NCBI GenBank assembly: GCA_902778455.1
Contig: CACYXR010000024.1
Span: forward strand, 1-64,000
Direction: 5' to 3'
Length of the DNA: 64,000 nucleotides
Origin: an uncultured Selenomonadaceae bacterium
GTDB lineage: Bacteria; Bacillota; Negativicutes; Selenomonadales; Selenomonadaceae
This document shows positions 26,761-35,839 of this stretch, one piece after another. The notes beneath the pieces are model-generated. The model was not told where the DNA came from, ran no database searches, and saw nothing but the letters and a program-made list of their open reading frames with translations. Made by a program: the position numbers and the translations under genes. Numbering within the stretch: position 1 is the first letter of the stretch; every line of letters starts with the position of its first letter.

Positions 26761-28184
26761 GCGCGCTTCCACCGCGTGCCCGTCGCGGAATCTTCCAGGA
26801 CAATGCCGCGCGCTTTCAGACTATCACGGATTTCATCCGCCCGCGCCCAGTTCTTCGCCTTGCGCGCCGCCAATCGTTCCTCCACGAGCGCGTCAATCTC
26901 CGCGTCCTCGTCGCTCTTTGCCGCCGCTTTCTCCAGAACTCCGATAATCTCAGCCATGTCTTCAAAAGCCGCCCGGACGCGCCCAAAATTTTTCGCGTCA
27001 AAAGCCTTTCCGTGATTTACAACGTCGTTGTAATAGACATTGACGTCCTTTGCCACGGCAAACAAATGGCTGATGGCCAGCGCGGTATTGAAATCATCCG
27101 CCATGGCATCGAAGAAGGCCTCCCGCGACTTTTCCGCGGACGCCGCAAGTTCCTCCGCAGTATCCGAGTCTCCGTTCCGCGCAGAAAGCGACTCCAAATT
27201 CTCCTTCGCATTCGCAAGCCGAGAGAGACCGGCCTGCGCATCCTTCAGGCGTTCGTCGCTGAAATCCAGAGGACTGCGGTAATGCGTCTGCAAAATGAAG
27301 AACCGCACGACCTCCCCCGGATACTTTTTGAGAATGTCCGCCACCGTAAAGAAATTATTCAGCGACTTGCTCATCTTCTCGTTGTGGATGGTGATAAAGC
27401 CGTTGTGCACCCAATACCGGGCGAAGCAGTCCTCGCCGCCGCAATACGCCTGCGACTGGGCAATCTCATTCTCATGGTGCGGGAAGATCAGGTCGCTGCC
27501 GCCGCCGTGGAAGTCAAAGGTCTTGCCGAGGTACTTCAGCGACATCGTCGAACATTCGATATGCCAGCCGGGGCGTCCTTTGCCCCACGGACTTTCCCAG
27601 AACGGCTCGCCAGGTTTCGCGGCCTTCCATAACGCGAAATCCATCGGATTCCTTTTCCGCGCGTCCACCTCGACCCGCGCGCCCGCCATCATATCGTCGA
27701 GATTGCGTCCGCTGAGCTTGCCGTAACCCTTGAAAGCCTCGACACTGTAATAGACGTCCCCTTCCAGTTCGTAAGCAAAGCCCTTGTCCACAAGTCCCTG
27801 TACCATTTCAATAATCTCGGGAATCGTCTCCGAAACCCGCGGGTAAACGTCGGCTCGGCGGACGTTCAGCTCATCCATCACATGAAAATAGGCATCGATA
27901 TACCGATCCGCGACGTCCTTCCAGGTCACGCCGCGCTCGTTTGCCGTGCGGATAATCTTGTCGTCCACATCCGTGAAATTCTGGATATAGCGCACCTCGT
28001 AGCCGCACTTCGCAAAGAACCGCCGAATTACGTCCCATGTGACAAACGGACGCGCGTTGCCGATATGCGGATCATTGTACGGCGTGACGCCGCAGACATA
28101 AATGCCGACCTTGCCCTGCTCAAGCGGGGAAAAGACTTCCTTTTGCCGCGACAGCGTGTTGTAAACCTTGATTTCCCGTGCCAT
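26757..28184 (-). CDS. cysS: Cysteinyl-tRNA synthetase
   Basis: Class I aminoacyl-tRNA synthetase for cysteine, with the HIGH motif as PYNDPHIGNARP, zinc-binding ECSTMS and KMSKS near residue 270. The 475-residue length is typical. The downstream mrnC, thyX and rlmB genes follow the common Firmicutes order. The small gene at 28194 lies just upstream. Confidence 0.97.
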   Translation of the reverse strand: MAREIKVYNTLSRQKEVFSPLEQGKVGIYVCGVTPYNDPHIGNARPFVTWDVIRRFFAKCGYEVRYIQNFTDVDDKIIRTANERGVTWKDVADRYIDAYFHVMDELNVRRADVYPRVSETIPEIIEMVQGLVDKGFAYELEGDVYYSVEAFKGYGKLSGRNLDDMMAGARVEVDARKRNPMDFALWKAAKPGEPFWESPWGKGRPGWHIECSTMSLKYLGKTFDFHGGGSDLIFPHHENEIAQSQAYCGGEDCFARYWVHNGFITIHNEKMSKSLNNFFTVADILKKYPGEVVRFFILQTHYRSPLDFSDERLKDAQAGLSRLANAKENLESLSARNGDSDTAEELAASAEKSREAFFDAMADDFNTALAISHLFAVAKDVNVYYNDVVNHGKAFDAKNFGRVRAAFEDMAEIIGVLEKAAAKSDEDAEIDALVEERLAARKAKNWARADEIRDSLKARGIVLEDSATGTRWKRA

Positions 28185-28193
28185 TGTTACTTC

Positions 28194-28454
28194 TTACACC
28201 TCATTTTTCAAAACGTCGATAATCCCGTAGCCCAACGCGGGGCTTCCGTCCGGCATCCGCAGCGACTCAAGCTCCTCCAGCGTATAGCCGCTTTCCTTGA
28301 ACACGGCGACCAGATTGTCCCGCGCATTCTCTGCCGCTTCCTTCGCGGCACGGTACTTGCGCCCGACCGCCCCCATCAGGCGGATCGAATTCAAATCCGT
28401 CTCCGCGATCAGGTATGCCGTCCCCGCCTCGTTGATGCGATTCAATCTATCCAT
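28194..28454 (-). CDS. Conserved-looking small protein, unknown function (86 aa)
   Basis: An 86-residue, mostly helical, charged protein with no recognised domain or signal. ATG 28454 has AAGGAG seven bases upstream, which supports translation. It lies ten bases before cysS and may be cotranscribed. No function is assigned. Confidence 0.55.
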   Translation of the reverse strand: MDRLNRINEAGTAYLIAETDLNSIRLMGAVGRKYRAAKEAAENARDNLVAVFKESGYTLEELESLRMPDGSPALGYGIIDVLKNEV

Positions 28455-28551
28455 CGGCAATCTCCTTAAATAAAAATAAATGAGTTCTTTAATAGGTATT
28501 CTTCACGAACCCCCTCCGGCACTTCGTGCCGAACAACATGTCACCGGCATG

Positions 28552-28574
28552 CTGCTCCCTTTCAGGGGAGGCAG
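28552..28574. repeat. Intergenic hairpin, REP-like
   Basis: A stem CTGCTCCCT/AGGGGAGGCAG, with a bulge, lies between the small cysS-upstream gene and the GTPase gene. Its core resembles the hairpins at 20877-20901 and 61142-61162. A GGCAC/GTGCC hairpin lies just left, near 28518. Confidence 0.4.
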
Positions 28575-28618
28575 TATTTCATCCCTGTTATTTTACCAAA
28601 ACGTGGTCAAAAAGCAAA

Positions 28619-29689
28619 TCACCGCTTCAATACGCCCCGCAGGATTTCCTGCGCGATCGTATAGCAGTCCTCCACGTATTTCTCTCCGATTTTCTGGATC
28701 ATCATATAGCCTGTGGCAGCAGCCGCCGCTTGACCGACGAAGGGGATATACTTCGCTATTTCCTTTCCCGCGAACTCTCCCGCAAGTTTTTTGACCATCA
28801 TCACGACGCCCTCCTGCGTCGCGTAGGAAAAGACGCGCTGGCCGATAGGCGCCAGAACCTTGTACTTCTCCAATGTCTGCGCCATATCGTCGGTAATACC
28901 GAAAATGCGCCGAATCTCCGAAAGCAGCTTATAAAACATGCCCACATCCAGTGTGACATCCAGCCCCGGCACCGGGTTCACCGCGTTCGCCGCGCCGAGC
29001 CACGCGTAAGTGTTGACCGCCTTCATCGAATGCTGTTTCTTGTACGCGAGATCTTCCATCGAGGTCGCCTGGAATTCCGCGCGCAGCTTCGACGCCTTCA
29101 CGCCAAGCACATCCGCCGCGAAAATCGCCTGCTTCAGTTCCTCGATGCCCTCGCCCGTCCTGCAGCTTACAAACTGCACCGGGGCCTCCGGCTCGCCGAG
29201 CTTGTCCCGCACATCCCGCGCGATTTCCTCCATCAGCTCGGTCTTCGGCTTCTCCTCATCCCAAATCTGATCCTTCTTGTTCCGCACGATAAAAAACGGA
29301 TGCTCCCGCTCGTCGCGCCACTGTTTCAGATATGAAAACAGGATGGCGTCGGAATCGTGAAGCTTGCCTTCGAACACGAAAAGATAGAGATCGTACTGCT
29401 CCGGGTGGAATTCCTCCACCCATCGCTCAACAGGAAAGCGCGCCGTACCGTACCCCGGCAGATCATGGATACGGAGCGTGCCGAAAGCCGCCTCCTGCAT
29501 ATCCACCGTCGTATCGGTATGGACGCCCGTCTCGAAAAGCTTTCGCCCGATCAGTTTATTGATAAGGCTGGATTTGCCCGCCCCCGGCTGCCCGACCAGC
29601 GCAATATGGACTTCCTCCTCCAGCTCCCGTTTCTTTTCCTCCCACTTCGCCTGCATTTCCTCTTCGAGATTCAGTTTGCCGTTTTCCAT
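28619..29689 (-). CDS. IRG-like / DUF697-type GTPase
   Basis: A 356-residue GTPase. The G1 loop is GQPGAGKSS near residue 34, G3 is DLPGYG near 78, and G4 is NKKD. The distance from G1 to the DLPG motif and the first 25 charged residues recall bacterial relatives of immunity-related GTPases. The C-terminal half contains DUF697-like hydrophobic helices (the region around NAVNPVPGLDVTLD and VGQAAAAATGYMMI), so it probably attaches to a membrane. Function unknown; a role in envelope stress or phage defence is conceivable but unsupported. Confidence 0.72.
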   Translation of the reverse strand: MENGKLNLEEEMQAKWEEKKRELEEEVHIALVGQPGAGKSSLINKLIGRKLFETGVHTDTTVDMQEAAFGTLRIHDLPGYGTARFPVERWVEEFHPEQYDLYLFVFEGKLHDSDAILFSYLKQWRDEREHPFFIVRNKKDQIWDEEKPKTELMEEIARDVRDKLGEPEAPVQFVSCRTGEGIEELKQAIFAADVLGVKASKLRAEFQATSMEDLAYKKQHSMKAVNTYAWLGAANAVNPVPGLDVTLDVGMFYKLLSEIRRIFGITDDMAQTLEKYKVLAPIGQRVFSYATQEGVVMMVKKLAGEFAGKEIAKYIPFVGQAAAAATGYMMIQKIGEKYVEDCYTIAQEILRGVLKR

Positions 29690-30123
29690 TTCATAACCCC
29701 CTTATTTTATGCGGGTTTTCTTTTCATCATATCATAAAAGCACGCAAAAAACACTCGCTTTTTATTTTTGGCGCGTTTTTACGACAAGATTATCCTTTTC
29801 GGCTTGACTCACCGATATAATCAAAAAAACATGAACACCTTATGCTCGACATGATAAAATATAAAAAAAATATAAAGGAAACACTGATTAAGTCAATTCG
29901 TGCATCTGTCGAGGGATTTTTTCGACTGTCTAGGAAAAGCCCTCGAAGGCGTAGCATCGCTACGTCGAGAGGGCGTCGAGAGGGATTTGACGACGACAGG
30001 CGGAAAAAGACCCGGCAGAGGCGCGGAGGGACTTATTCAGTGGTTCCTAAAGTCCCCCGCTGTCCTGGAAATTGCCGTGATCGAAGAACGACACGGAAAC
30101 ATTGATGAGGAGGAGTTATTCTT
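29690..30123. other. Intergenic region with a MITE-like element
   Basis: This 434-base gap between divergent genes (GTPase on the minus strand, VOC on the plus strand) holds an AT-rich stretch (29690-29875) and the MITE-like element at 29876-30048. No other gene is supported. The short reading frame across the element is repeated at the second copy and is therefore a product of the element. Confidence 0.7.
29876..30048 (+). mobile_element. MITE-like element, copy B (173 bp)
   Basis: The longest copy. It begins AAGGAAACACTGATTAAG and ends CTTATTCAGTGGTTCC, which are inverted relative to each other. Inside are CGAGGGATTTTTTCGACTG, a GCGTAGC...GCTACG hairpin and CGGAAAAAGACCCGG. Compared with copy C it has about 30 extra bases made of repeated GTCGAGAGGG units. 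No transposase is encoded. It ends 75 bases before the VOC gene and may affect its expression. Confidence 0.82.
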
Positions 30124-30510
30124 ATGAACGTCAAGGGGTTTGACCATTTCGTACTGACCACGTCCAATCTTGAAAAATGTCTTTCGTTTTACGGGGAAAT
30201 ATTGGGATTTCGCACGGAACAGCATGACGGAAGATACGCTTTGTATTTCGGGGAGCAAAAGATCAACATTCACACAAAGCCTGCCGAGTTTCTGCCGGCG
30301 GCCTCGTTTCCGCTGGCGGGAAGCTTGGATCTTTGCTTTATTGCGGAAGGGGACGCAGAAACGGCATACCGGGAGCTTCGCGAAAAAAACGCGCCGCTTG
30401 TGTCGGATGTGGTAATACGGCACGGCGCACTCGGCACAATGAAGAGCCTGTACCTTCGGGATCCTGACGGCAACCTCATCGAATTGGGTTTTTATGAATC
30501 GGAACGATAA
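30124..30510 (+). CDS. VOC-superfamily (glyoxalase/dioxygenase-like) protein
   Basis: A single 128-residue vicinal-oxygen-chelate domain made of two beta-alpha-beta modules. Metal-ligand candidates are the histidine in GFDHFVLTT near the start and the glutamate in DPDGNLIELGFYE at the end. Such small VOC proteins include lyases and antibiotic-binding proteins; which one this is cannot be told from sequence. The start has a strong GGAGGAG site. It follows MITE copy B. Confidence 0.8.
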   Translation: MNVKGFDHFVLTTSNLEKCLSFYGEILGFRTEQHDGRYALYFGEQKINIHTKPAEFLPAASFPLAGSLDLCFIAEGDAETAYRELREKNAPLVSDVVIRHGALGTMKSLYLRDPDGNLIELGFYESER

Positions 30511-30625
30511 TAAATGCCATCCCTTGCAATCATACCTCAAAAACCATTCCTTTCTCCCAATTCAATTCTACATTCCCCCTCGAAAACCGGCAATAGAAAG
30601 ACGGGCAACACTTTCCCAAAAATGG

Positions 30626-30631
30626 TATAAT
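30626..30631 (+). promoter_or_regulatory. Candidate -10 box before the PhzF-like gene
   Basis: A perfect TATAAT lies 36 bases before the start of the next gene. No good -35 box is seen at the usual distance, so the promoter may be activator-dependent or extended. Confidence 0.4.
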
Positions 30632-30666
30632 GGCAGACGGCAACAAACTGAACGGAGGTAAGCCAC

Positions 30667-31449
30667 ATGAAGCAATACATCGTCGACGCGTTCACAAGCA
30701 AACCCTTTGCGGGCAATCCGGCGGCGGTCTGCGTGACGGAAGCGCCGCTTCCTGAGGAATTCATGCAAAAGCTGGCGGCGGAAAACAATCTCTCGGAGAC
30801 TGCGTTCCTCGTCAAGGAAGGGGACGGATGGCGGCTGCGCTGGTTCACGCCGGGGACGGAGGTAGACCTTTGCGGCCACGCGACTTTAGCCTCATCTTTC
30901 GTGATGCTGAATTACTACGAGAAGGAAAAGGACAGCGTGCGTTTTTTCACGCAGAGCGGCACACTGGCCGTCACGCGGAAGGGCGGACTGTACGAGATGG
31001 ATTTTCCCGTCTATCCGCAACGAGAGATTCCGGTCACGGACGATATGGAAGCCGCCTTCGGCGTCCGCCCCGTCAAGGCGCTCCTCGGTCCGGATCTCGT
31101 CTGCGTCTTTGCCGACGAGAAAGAAATCCGGAGCATGACGCCAAACCAAGCGCTGCTATGGAAACTGGACGGCAGGGGACAAAACGTCACCGCCCGGGGC
31201 ACGGAAAGCGATTGCGTATCCCGCAGCTTCTTCCCGAAGCTCGCCATCGCCGAAGACCCCGTCTGCGGCTCGGCCCATTGCCAAATCGCCCCCTACTGGG
31301 CCGAAGTCACAGGCAGAAAGGAGATTCACGCGTATCAGTCGTCGGCCCGGGGCGGACATCTATACTGCCGCTTGAAAGGCAACGGACGAATCGCCATCAG
31401 CGGCGAAGCGGCGCTGGTCGCCGTTTCCGAGATTGCCGCCAAACCGTGA
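30667..31449 (+). CDS. PhzF-family isomerase-like protein
   Basis: A 260-residue member of the PhzF (phenazine biosynthesis-like) family, with N-terminal DAFTSKPFAGNPAAVC, LAAENNLSETAFL (catalytic glutamate), and the GHATLASS and DPVCGSAHC blocks near the C-terminus. Most family members are not in phenazine pathways and have unknown substrates. No phenazine gene is nearby. The start follows GGAGG. Confidence 0.9.
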   Translation: MKQYIVDAFTSKPFAGNPAAVCVTEAPLPEEFMQKLAAENNLSETAFLVKEGDGWRLRWFTPGTEVDLCGHATLASSFVMLNYYEKEKDSVRFFTQSGTLAVTRKGGLYEMDFPVYPQREIPVTDDMEAAFGVRPVKALLGPDLVCVFADEKEIRSMTPNQALLWKLDGRGQNVTARGTESDCVSRSFFPKLAIAEDPVCGSAHCQIAPYWAEVTGRKEIHAYQSSARGGHLYCRLKGNGRIAISGEAALVAVSEIAAKP

Positions 31450-31462
31450 TACAATCGAAAAA

Positions 31463-31496
31463 AAAAGCTGCAGGCAACAATGCTTGCAGCTTTTTT
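31463..31496. terminator. Bidirectional terminator between PhzF-like and chemoreceptor genes
   Basis: A 12-bp stem with one G-U pair and an ACAA loop (31465-31492) is flanked by A and T runs. It serves both convergent genes. Confidence 0.88.
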
Positions 31497-31526
31497 GTAT
31501 GGGAAGTTTTTTTGAACGCGTTCCGA

Positions 31527-33212
31527 TTATATTTTGAACTTGCCCGTTGCCGTTTGAAGATCCGTCGCGAGGTCGGCCAGCGAATGGGACGCCGAGGCAA
31601 TCTCTTCGCTGGACGCGGATTGCTCTTCCGCGGCCGCTGAGATGCTCTGGGTTTCCTCGCTGGTGGAACGACTCACTTCGTCGATGGTATCCATCGCGGT
31701 CACGATGCCTTGCATTCCTTTCGAGACCTTCTGAACCTCGTCGTTGATTTCCACCATCTCCGACTTGATGGACGCGACCCGCGAAGTGATGTCCCGGAAC
31801 TGCTCGCCCACCTCGCGGATGGCCTGCGTACCCAGCGCGACCTCGTTGGTGCCCGCCTGCATGGCGACTACCGCGTCTTCCGTATCCCCCTGGATAATCG
31901 CGATGCGGTTCTTGATTTCCTCCGCCGAACGCTGAGACTGCTCGGCGAGCTTGCGGACTTCTTCCGCCACGACGGAGAAGCCGCGTCCCGCCTCGCCGGC
32001 CCGTGCCGCCTCGATGGCGGCGTTCAGCGCCAGGAGGTTCGTCTGGTCGGCGATGGCCGAGATGCTTTCGACAATCTGGCCGATCTGCTTCGAGTTCTCT
32101 CCGAGCTTCTTGACAACCTCCGCCGAATTCGCCACGCTCTGCTCGATGCCGTTCATTTTGTCCATGGCGTTGTTCATAAGCTCCGCGCCGTGATCCGCCG
32201 CACCCGCCATCTGCTCGGTGTTTTCCGTGACGACTGCCGCTTTTTCCGTCATGGCGTTGATATCGATGAACGCGGCGTCGATATTTTGCTTGGCGCTGTC
32301 TACGCTGGCCAGCTGCTTGTCCATGCCGCCCGCCACTTCGATGACGGTTTGCGCGACGTGTGTAGCCGCCTCCGCCGCCTGCTGGGAGCTGGCCGTCAGC
32401 TCCTCGGAGCTGGCCGCGACCTGTTCAGCCGTATTCGCCATCTGGTTAATCAAGCCACGAATGCTCTTCAGCATCGAATTGAACGCGTCCGACATTTGGC
32501 CGATCTCGTCGCCGGAAGTGACGGCCAGCGGCTCCAGCCGCAGATTCCCCTGCGACATCTCGCCCATATGCTCTACAAGTCCCGTAATCTGCTTGACGAT
32601 CCGTCCGATGACAAACCAGGACAGCGCGCCGATGGCGACGAGCAGCACGATAATCGCGACGGCGATAGTCACGATGAAACCCACCTGGATCTCATCGAGT
32701 TCCTTCGTCGGAATGCCCATGAACAGCATACCTACGACCTGGCCGCTCGCGTTCTTGAGCGGCTTATACGCACTCAAATAACGGTTGCCCAAGACCTCCG
32801 CGTAACCGGAAAAAGAATTCCCGTTGCGCAGGACGGTGGCAATAATCGCCTCCGACGCTTTCGTCCCGACCGGGCGCTTCCCGGCGGCATCCTTGAATGT
32901 GGTCGCGACGCGCGTGTCCTGGTTGAACATCGTCACGTTGTTGCCCGAAAGCTGCCCCAATTCGTCCAGCAGTTTGTCGTCGCCGTCGAACTTCTTCGCG
33001 CCTTTATACAGGCCGTCCGGCTTTGATTCCCAGGCGCCCGGATAGCGGGCTTCCAGCACGGCGTGGATTTCCTCCAGGTCGTGCACCGCTTTTTGCTCCA
33101 GTGCAAATCCAAATCCGCGGTCCGCCGTGAAATATCCAAGTACGCCGACGATGACGCAGGCGACCGCCAATAGGATATTGAATGCCATTATAGCTTTTCC
33201 CTGTAATTTCAT
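31527..33212 (-). CDS. Methyl-accepting chemotaxis protein, Cache-type
   Basis: A 561-residue transmembrane chemoreceptor. One N-terminal transmembrane segment (residues 8-29) leads into a periplasmic Cache-like sensor (about 33-180). A second transmembrane segment ([18 protein letters not shown]) is followed by a HAMP domain and a long cytoplasmic coiled-coil signalling tip with the [10 protein letters not shown]-type hairpin. A sensor like this usually binds small carboxylates or amino acids; the ligand here is not known. It transcribes towards the PhzF-like gene. Confidence 0.93.
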   Translation of the reverse strand: MKLQGKAIMAFNILLAVACVIVGVLGYFTADRGFGFALEQKAVHDLEEIHAVLEARYPGAWESKPDGLYKGAKKFDGDDKLLDELGQLSGNNVTMFNQDTRVATTFKDAAGKRPVGTKASEAIIATVLRNGNSFSGYAEVLGNRYLSAYKPLKNASGQVVGMLFMGIPTKELDEIQVGFIVTIAVAIIVLLVAIGALSWFVIGRIVKQITGLVEHMGEMSQGNLRLEPLAVTSGDEIGQMSDAFNSMLKSIRGLINQMANTAEQVAASSEELTASSQQAAEAATHVAQTVIEVAGGMDKQLASVDSAKQNIDAAFIDINAMTEKAAVVTENTEQMAGAADHGAELMNNAMDKMNGIEQSVANSAEVVKKLGENSKQIGQIVESISAIADQTNLLALNAAIEAARAGEAGRGFSVVAEEVRKLAEQSQRSAEEIKNRIAIIQGDTEDAVVAMQAGTNEVALGTQAIREVGEQFRDITSRVASIKSEMVEINDEVQKVSKGMQGIVTAMDTIDEVSRSTSEETQSISAAAEEQSASSEEIASASHSLADLATDLQTATGKFKI

Positions 33213-33568
33213 TTCCCTGATTCTCCTTTACCGCGATTTAGGCGCAATAGCCTTGCTCATACGTTGTTTCTTCCCTTTTCGTTCAGCCCAGGTATGTTCC
33301 TTTCATAAAATGCCCCCTTCAAGTTTCATATTTGTTTTCGTATCGTTTCATACTAAGCTGATTGTATTTTAGTCCGTCTGTCGGAACGTAAACAACAACC
33401 AATCGGGCGTTGCCTATCCAAACAGACGCATTCTTGTTTCCTATTGTTCATAATAATGCAGACAAATGACTTGGCTTTATGTTATGATGACGTTGCCCGC
33501 CTTCAGTGCGTGTCGTAAAAGCGGACAGCCATCATACTGAGGATATGGCGAACAAGGAGACGGACACG
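33213..33568. other. Divergent intergenic region, chemoreceptor / AraC regulator
   Basis: This 356-base gap is AT-rich, with no gene supported. A TATGAT -10-like box lies about 75 bases before the AraC start, with only a weak CAGACA -35-like box. Short near-repeats of TATGAAAC occur on the chemoreceptor side. No clear flagellar sigma-28 site (TAAA-15-GCCGATAA) was found. Confidence 0.45.
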
Positions 33569-34537
33569 ATGGATTCATTCGACTGGAAACAAAAATTTGA
33601 CGTTTCGTATGCATGCATAGACAGTACCGACGGATTCGAACGTTATCATATCGAAAATGAAACCGGCGACGGTACGATTACCGCGTGCGCGGTTTTTCCC
33701 GGCCTTGAGGCGATTCTTTTGGATTTTCGTCTGCGCCGCTGCGATACGCCGCTGACGCTGAACAAGGACGTCATTGATATGGGATATTGCATCGACGGAC
33801 GTTTTGAGTGCAACGTCAACCGGCAGTACTGCTACTTCGCTTCCGCCGGGGATTTTTCCCTGGGCTTCTTCGGGAAGCAGGAATCCCGCGGCATATTTCC
33901 GACGAAACGATATCTGGGAATCAATATTTTTCTGGACATAAAGCTGTTTCCACAGCATCATGCAGAGGCTCTGCGAGAGCTGGATATCCGTATGGAGCGG
34001 ATTCATGCGCTGGCGGATATGCGATCCCGCTGTTACATACTGCGCCGCAGTCCGGAGCTCATAGCCATCGAGACGGCTATTGCGGACGGATTCCGGCAAA
34101 AAAGCCGTTCCCATCTGAGAATCAAGATAATGGAGCTGCTGATGTTCCTCACCAATCTAAACGATACCACAGCCCGCGAGACGCCGATCTATCTCAATAA
34201 AAGGCACGCAGCGCTTGCCAAGGCTGTGCATGAGCGGTTGACGGCCGACGGATGCGGGCATATCACGATAGAACAGTTGGCGACTGAATTCGGCGCAGGC
34301 GTCACAGCGCTGAAAACGTCGTTCAAAAGCGTTTACGGCCTCCCGATTTACCAATACCAAAAGGACTTTCGTCTCCAGAAAGCGCAGCGGCTGCTTCGGG
34401 AAACGACGCTTCCGGTAGCCGCCGTCGCCGAGGAAGTCGGCTACACAAATCCGGCCAAGTTTTCTTCGGCATTCAAGAAACGGTTCGGCATTCCGCCCAC
34501 AAAATACAGGAATAATGCGACGCAATCCCCGTCATAA
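33569..34537 (+). CDS. AraC-family transcriptional regulator
   Basis: The C-terminal 100 residues form the double helix-turn-helix of AraC/XylS regulators, with QLATEFGAGVTALKTSFK and the typical VAEEVGYTNPAKFSSAFKKRFG. The N-terminal 200 residues are a poorly conserved sensor. I start at ATG 33569, with AAGGAG nine bases upstream, giving 322 residues. Upstream ATGs at 33545 and 33506 lack such a site. It faces the chemoreceptor gene, but its targets are unknown. Confidence 0.87.
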   Translation: MDSFDWKQKFDVSYACIDSTDGFERYHIENETGDGTITACAVFPGLEAILLDFRLRRCDTPLTLNKDVIDMGYCIDGRFECNVNRQYCYFASAGDFSLGFFGKQESRGIFPTKRYLGINIFLDIKLFPQHHAEALRELDIRMERIHALADMRSRCYILRRSPELIAIETAIADGFRQKSRSHLRIKIMELLMFLTNLNDTTARETPIYLNKRHAALAKAVHERLTADGCGHITIEQLATEFGAGVTALKTSFKSVYGLPIYQYQKDFRLQKAQRLLRETTLPVAAVAEEVGYTNPAKFSSAFKKRFGIPPTKYRNNATQSPS

Positions 34538-34607
34538 GATTTCTTATGGTTTGCTACGCCATGAGAAAGTGTTGTTCATATTTTTCTTTTCCGCTGCCGC
34601 GGCAGCT

Positions 34608-34646
34608 AAAGAAACGCGCCCACCAGGTGGTGGGCGCGTTTCTTTT
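34608..34646. terminator. Bidirectional terminator, AraC / integrase
   Basis: A perfect 18-bp stem (34608-34625 with 34628-34645) lies between the convergent AraC and recombinase genes. It is flanked by an A-rich left side and TTTT on the right, so it can stop both transcripts. Confidence 0.9.
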
Positions 34647-34652
34647 CGAGGT

Positions 34653-35639
34653 TCAATCCCTGTACATTTTCCCCAACGGATTATCTTTGAACAGCGTTCC
34701 CTGCTCGATATACCGATGGACCATTTTTTCGGATTTATGCCGCGTCTGGCGCATGATGTCGAGAACGCCGATATCGTGCTGAGCGGCGCTGGTGGCGAAG
34801 CCTCTTCGCAGGCTGTGTCCCGCGAATCTGCTTTCATCAAAGCCCGCCATCCTCGCGTATTTTTTCACGATCAACGCGACGGATTTGTCCGAAAGCGGCG
34901 CGTCGCGAAGCTCACCGTTTCGCTTGAAGGCGCGGAACAGCGGCCCCGTTTTGAGCCCCGTGCGGCTGATCCAGTCCCGGACGGCACGAGCGGCGCAGAT
35001 AGTCGCATCGGGCGCGAAAGGAATCGCGACGCTGCTGCCTTTACCGGTCTGGTCGCCTTTCGCCCTTGGAATGAACACGACGAGCCCCTGCGGGGAAAAG
35101 GTCAGGTTCTCCACCTGCACGGCGACCAGCTCCGAGCGTCGGAATGCCCCCGCGAATCCCAAAAGGATCAGCGCACGGTCGCGGAGCGTCGGCAGGCTGT
35201 CGCCTACGAAGCAATCGGCGAGCAGCGGCAGCGTTTCCAACAGGATCGGGGATTTCCCCTGCTGAAAGGTCCCCTTCTCTCGGCGAATCGACGCCACCGC
35301 CGCGCGCACGACGCCGTTCTTGGCGGGATTTCGCTCGCCGTCGAAGCCGGCCGCGATATGGTTTTCCGATATAGCCGTGACGCGCCGCGCGACGGTGTTC
35401 GCCCGCGCATTATCCGCGAGGTCGTTGACATAGTTTACGATAGTCTCCGGCTCGGCGGGCAGCGGCTTTTTTTCATGGTCCTTGCACCAGTCGAGGAAAT
35501 CCCGCCAGTCGGCGTCGTAGGCCTTGACCGTGTTCTCGGCCTTTGAGCGGTTCAGCCGCCGCTTGCTTTTTTCCGAAAGCGCCTCGTTTTGCTCGATTAC
35601 CTGATTATCCCGCAGGAAAAAATCTTCTCCCTGTTCCAT
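34653..35639 (-). CDS. Lone tyrosine recombinase (phage-type integrase)
   Basis: A 328-residue site-specific recombinase. The SAM-like N-terminal domain (near residues 30-115) is followed by the catalytic domain, with Arg in GAFRRSEL, Lys near KGDQTGKG, HSLRR (His-x-x-Arg), RHKSEKM and the nucleophile Tyr in HRYIEQ. All catalytic residues look intact. I chose ATG 35639, which follows GGAGGG. There is no excisionase, no phage gene and no obvious attachment-site duplication near it. It lies just before the hydrogenase operon. Confidence 0.85.
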   Translation of the reverse strand: MEQGEDFFLRDNQVIEQNEALSEKSKRRLNRSKAENTVKAYDADWRDFLDWCKDHEKKPLPAEPETIVNYVNDLADNARANTVARRVTAISENHIAAGFDGERNPAKNGVVRAAVASIRREKGTFQQGKSPILLETLPLLADCFVGDSLPTLRDRALILLGFAGAFRRSELVAVQVENLTFSPQGLVVFIPRAKGDQTGKGSSVAIPFAPDATICAARAVRDWISRTGLKTGPLFRAFKRNGELRDAPLSDKSVALIVKKYARMAGFDESRFAGHSLRRGFATSAAQHDIGVLDIMRQTRHKSEKMVHRYIEQGTLFKDNPLGKMYRD

Positions 35640-35752
35640 CTTGCCCTCCGTACGTTTGTTTTTTCTTTCCATATTATAAAGAGCGCACACAAATTAATCA
35701 ATATATGCATAAAAAAGATGAATGAAAAAGAAGGATTTTTCGCGTCCTTGTC

Positions 35753-35776
35753 AAAATAATAAATAAGTATTATTTT
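35753..35776. promoter_or_regulatory. Inverted repeat upstream of the hydrogenase operon
   Basis: Arms AAAATAATA and TATTATTTT, separated by six bases, lie 64 bases before the hydrogenase start. A TTGTCA box at about 35749 with TATTTT 17 bases later overlaps it. This is a plausible operator over a promoter, for example for an anaerobic or redox regulator, but it matches no consensus I know well. Confidence 0.4.
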
Positions 35777-35839
35777 GTATAGGGTTATTTTTGTATAGAA
35801 TTTATCTATGCAATCCGAATTCCGAACGGGGGGAACGCT

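Noticed and set aside
29842-30105. Short reading frame across MITE copy B
   Set aside because: The same peptide frame recurs across copy C at 45931-46164, so it is a property of the repeat, not a gene.
31710-33026. Plus-strand frame opposite the chemoreceptor
   Set aside because: Antisense shadow with no start signals or known domains.
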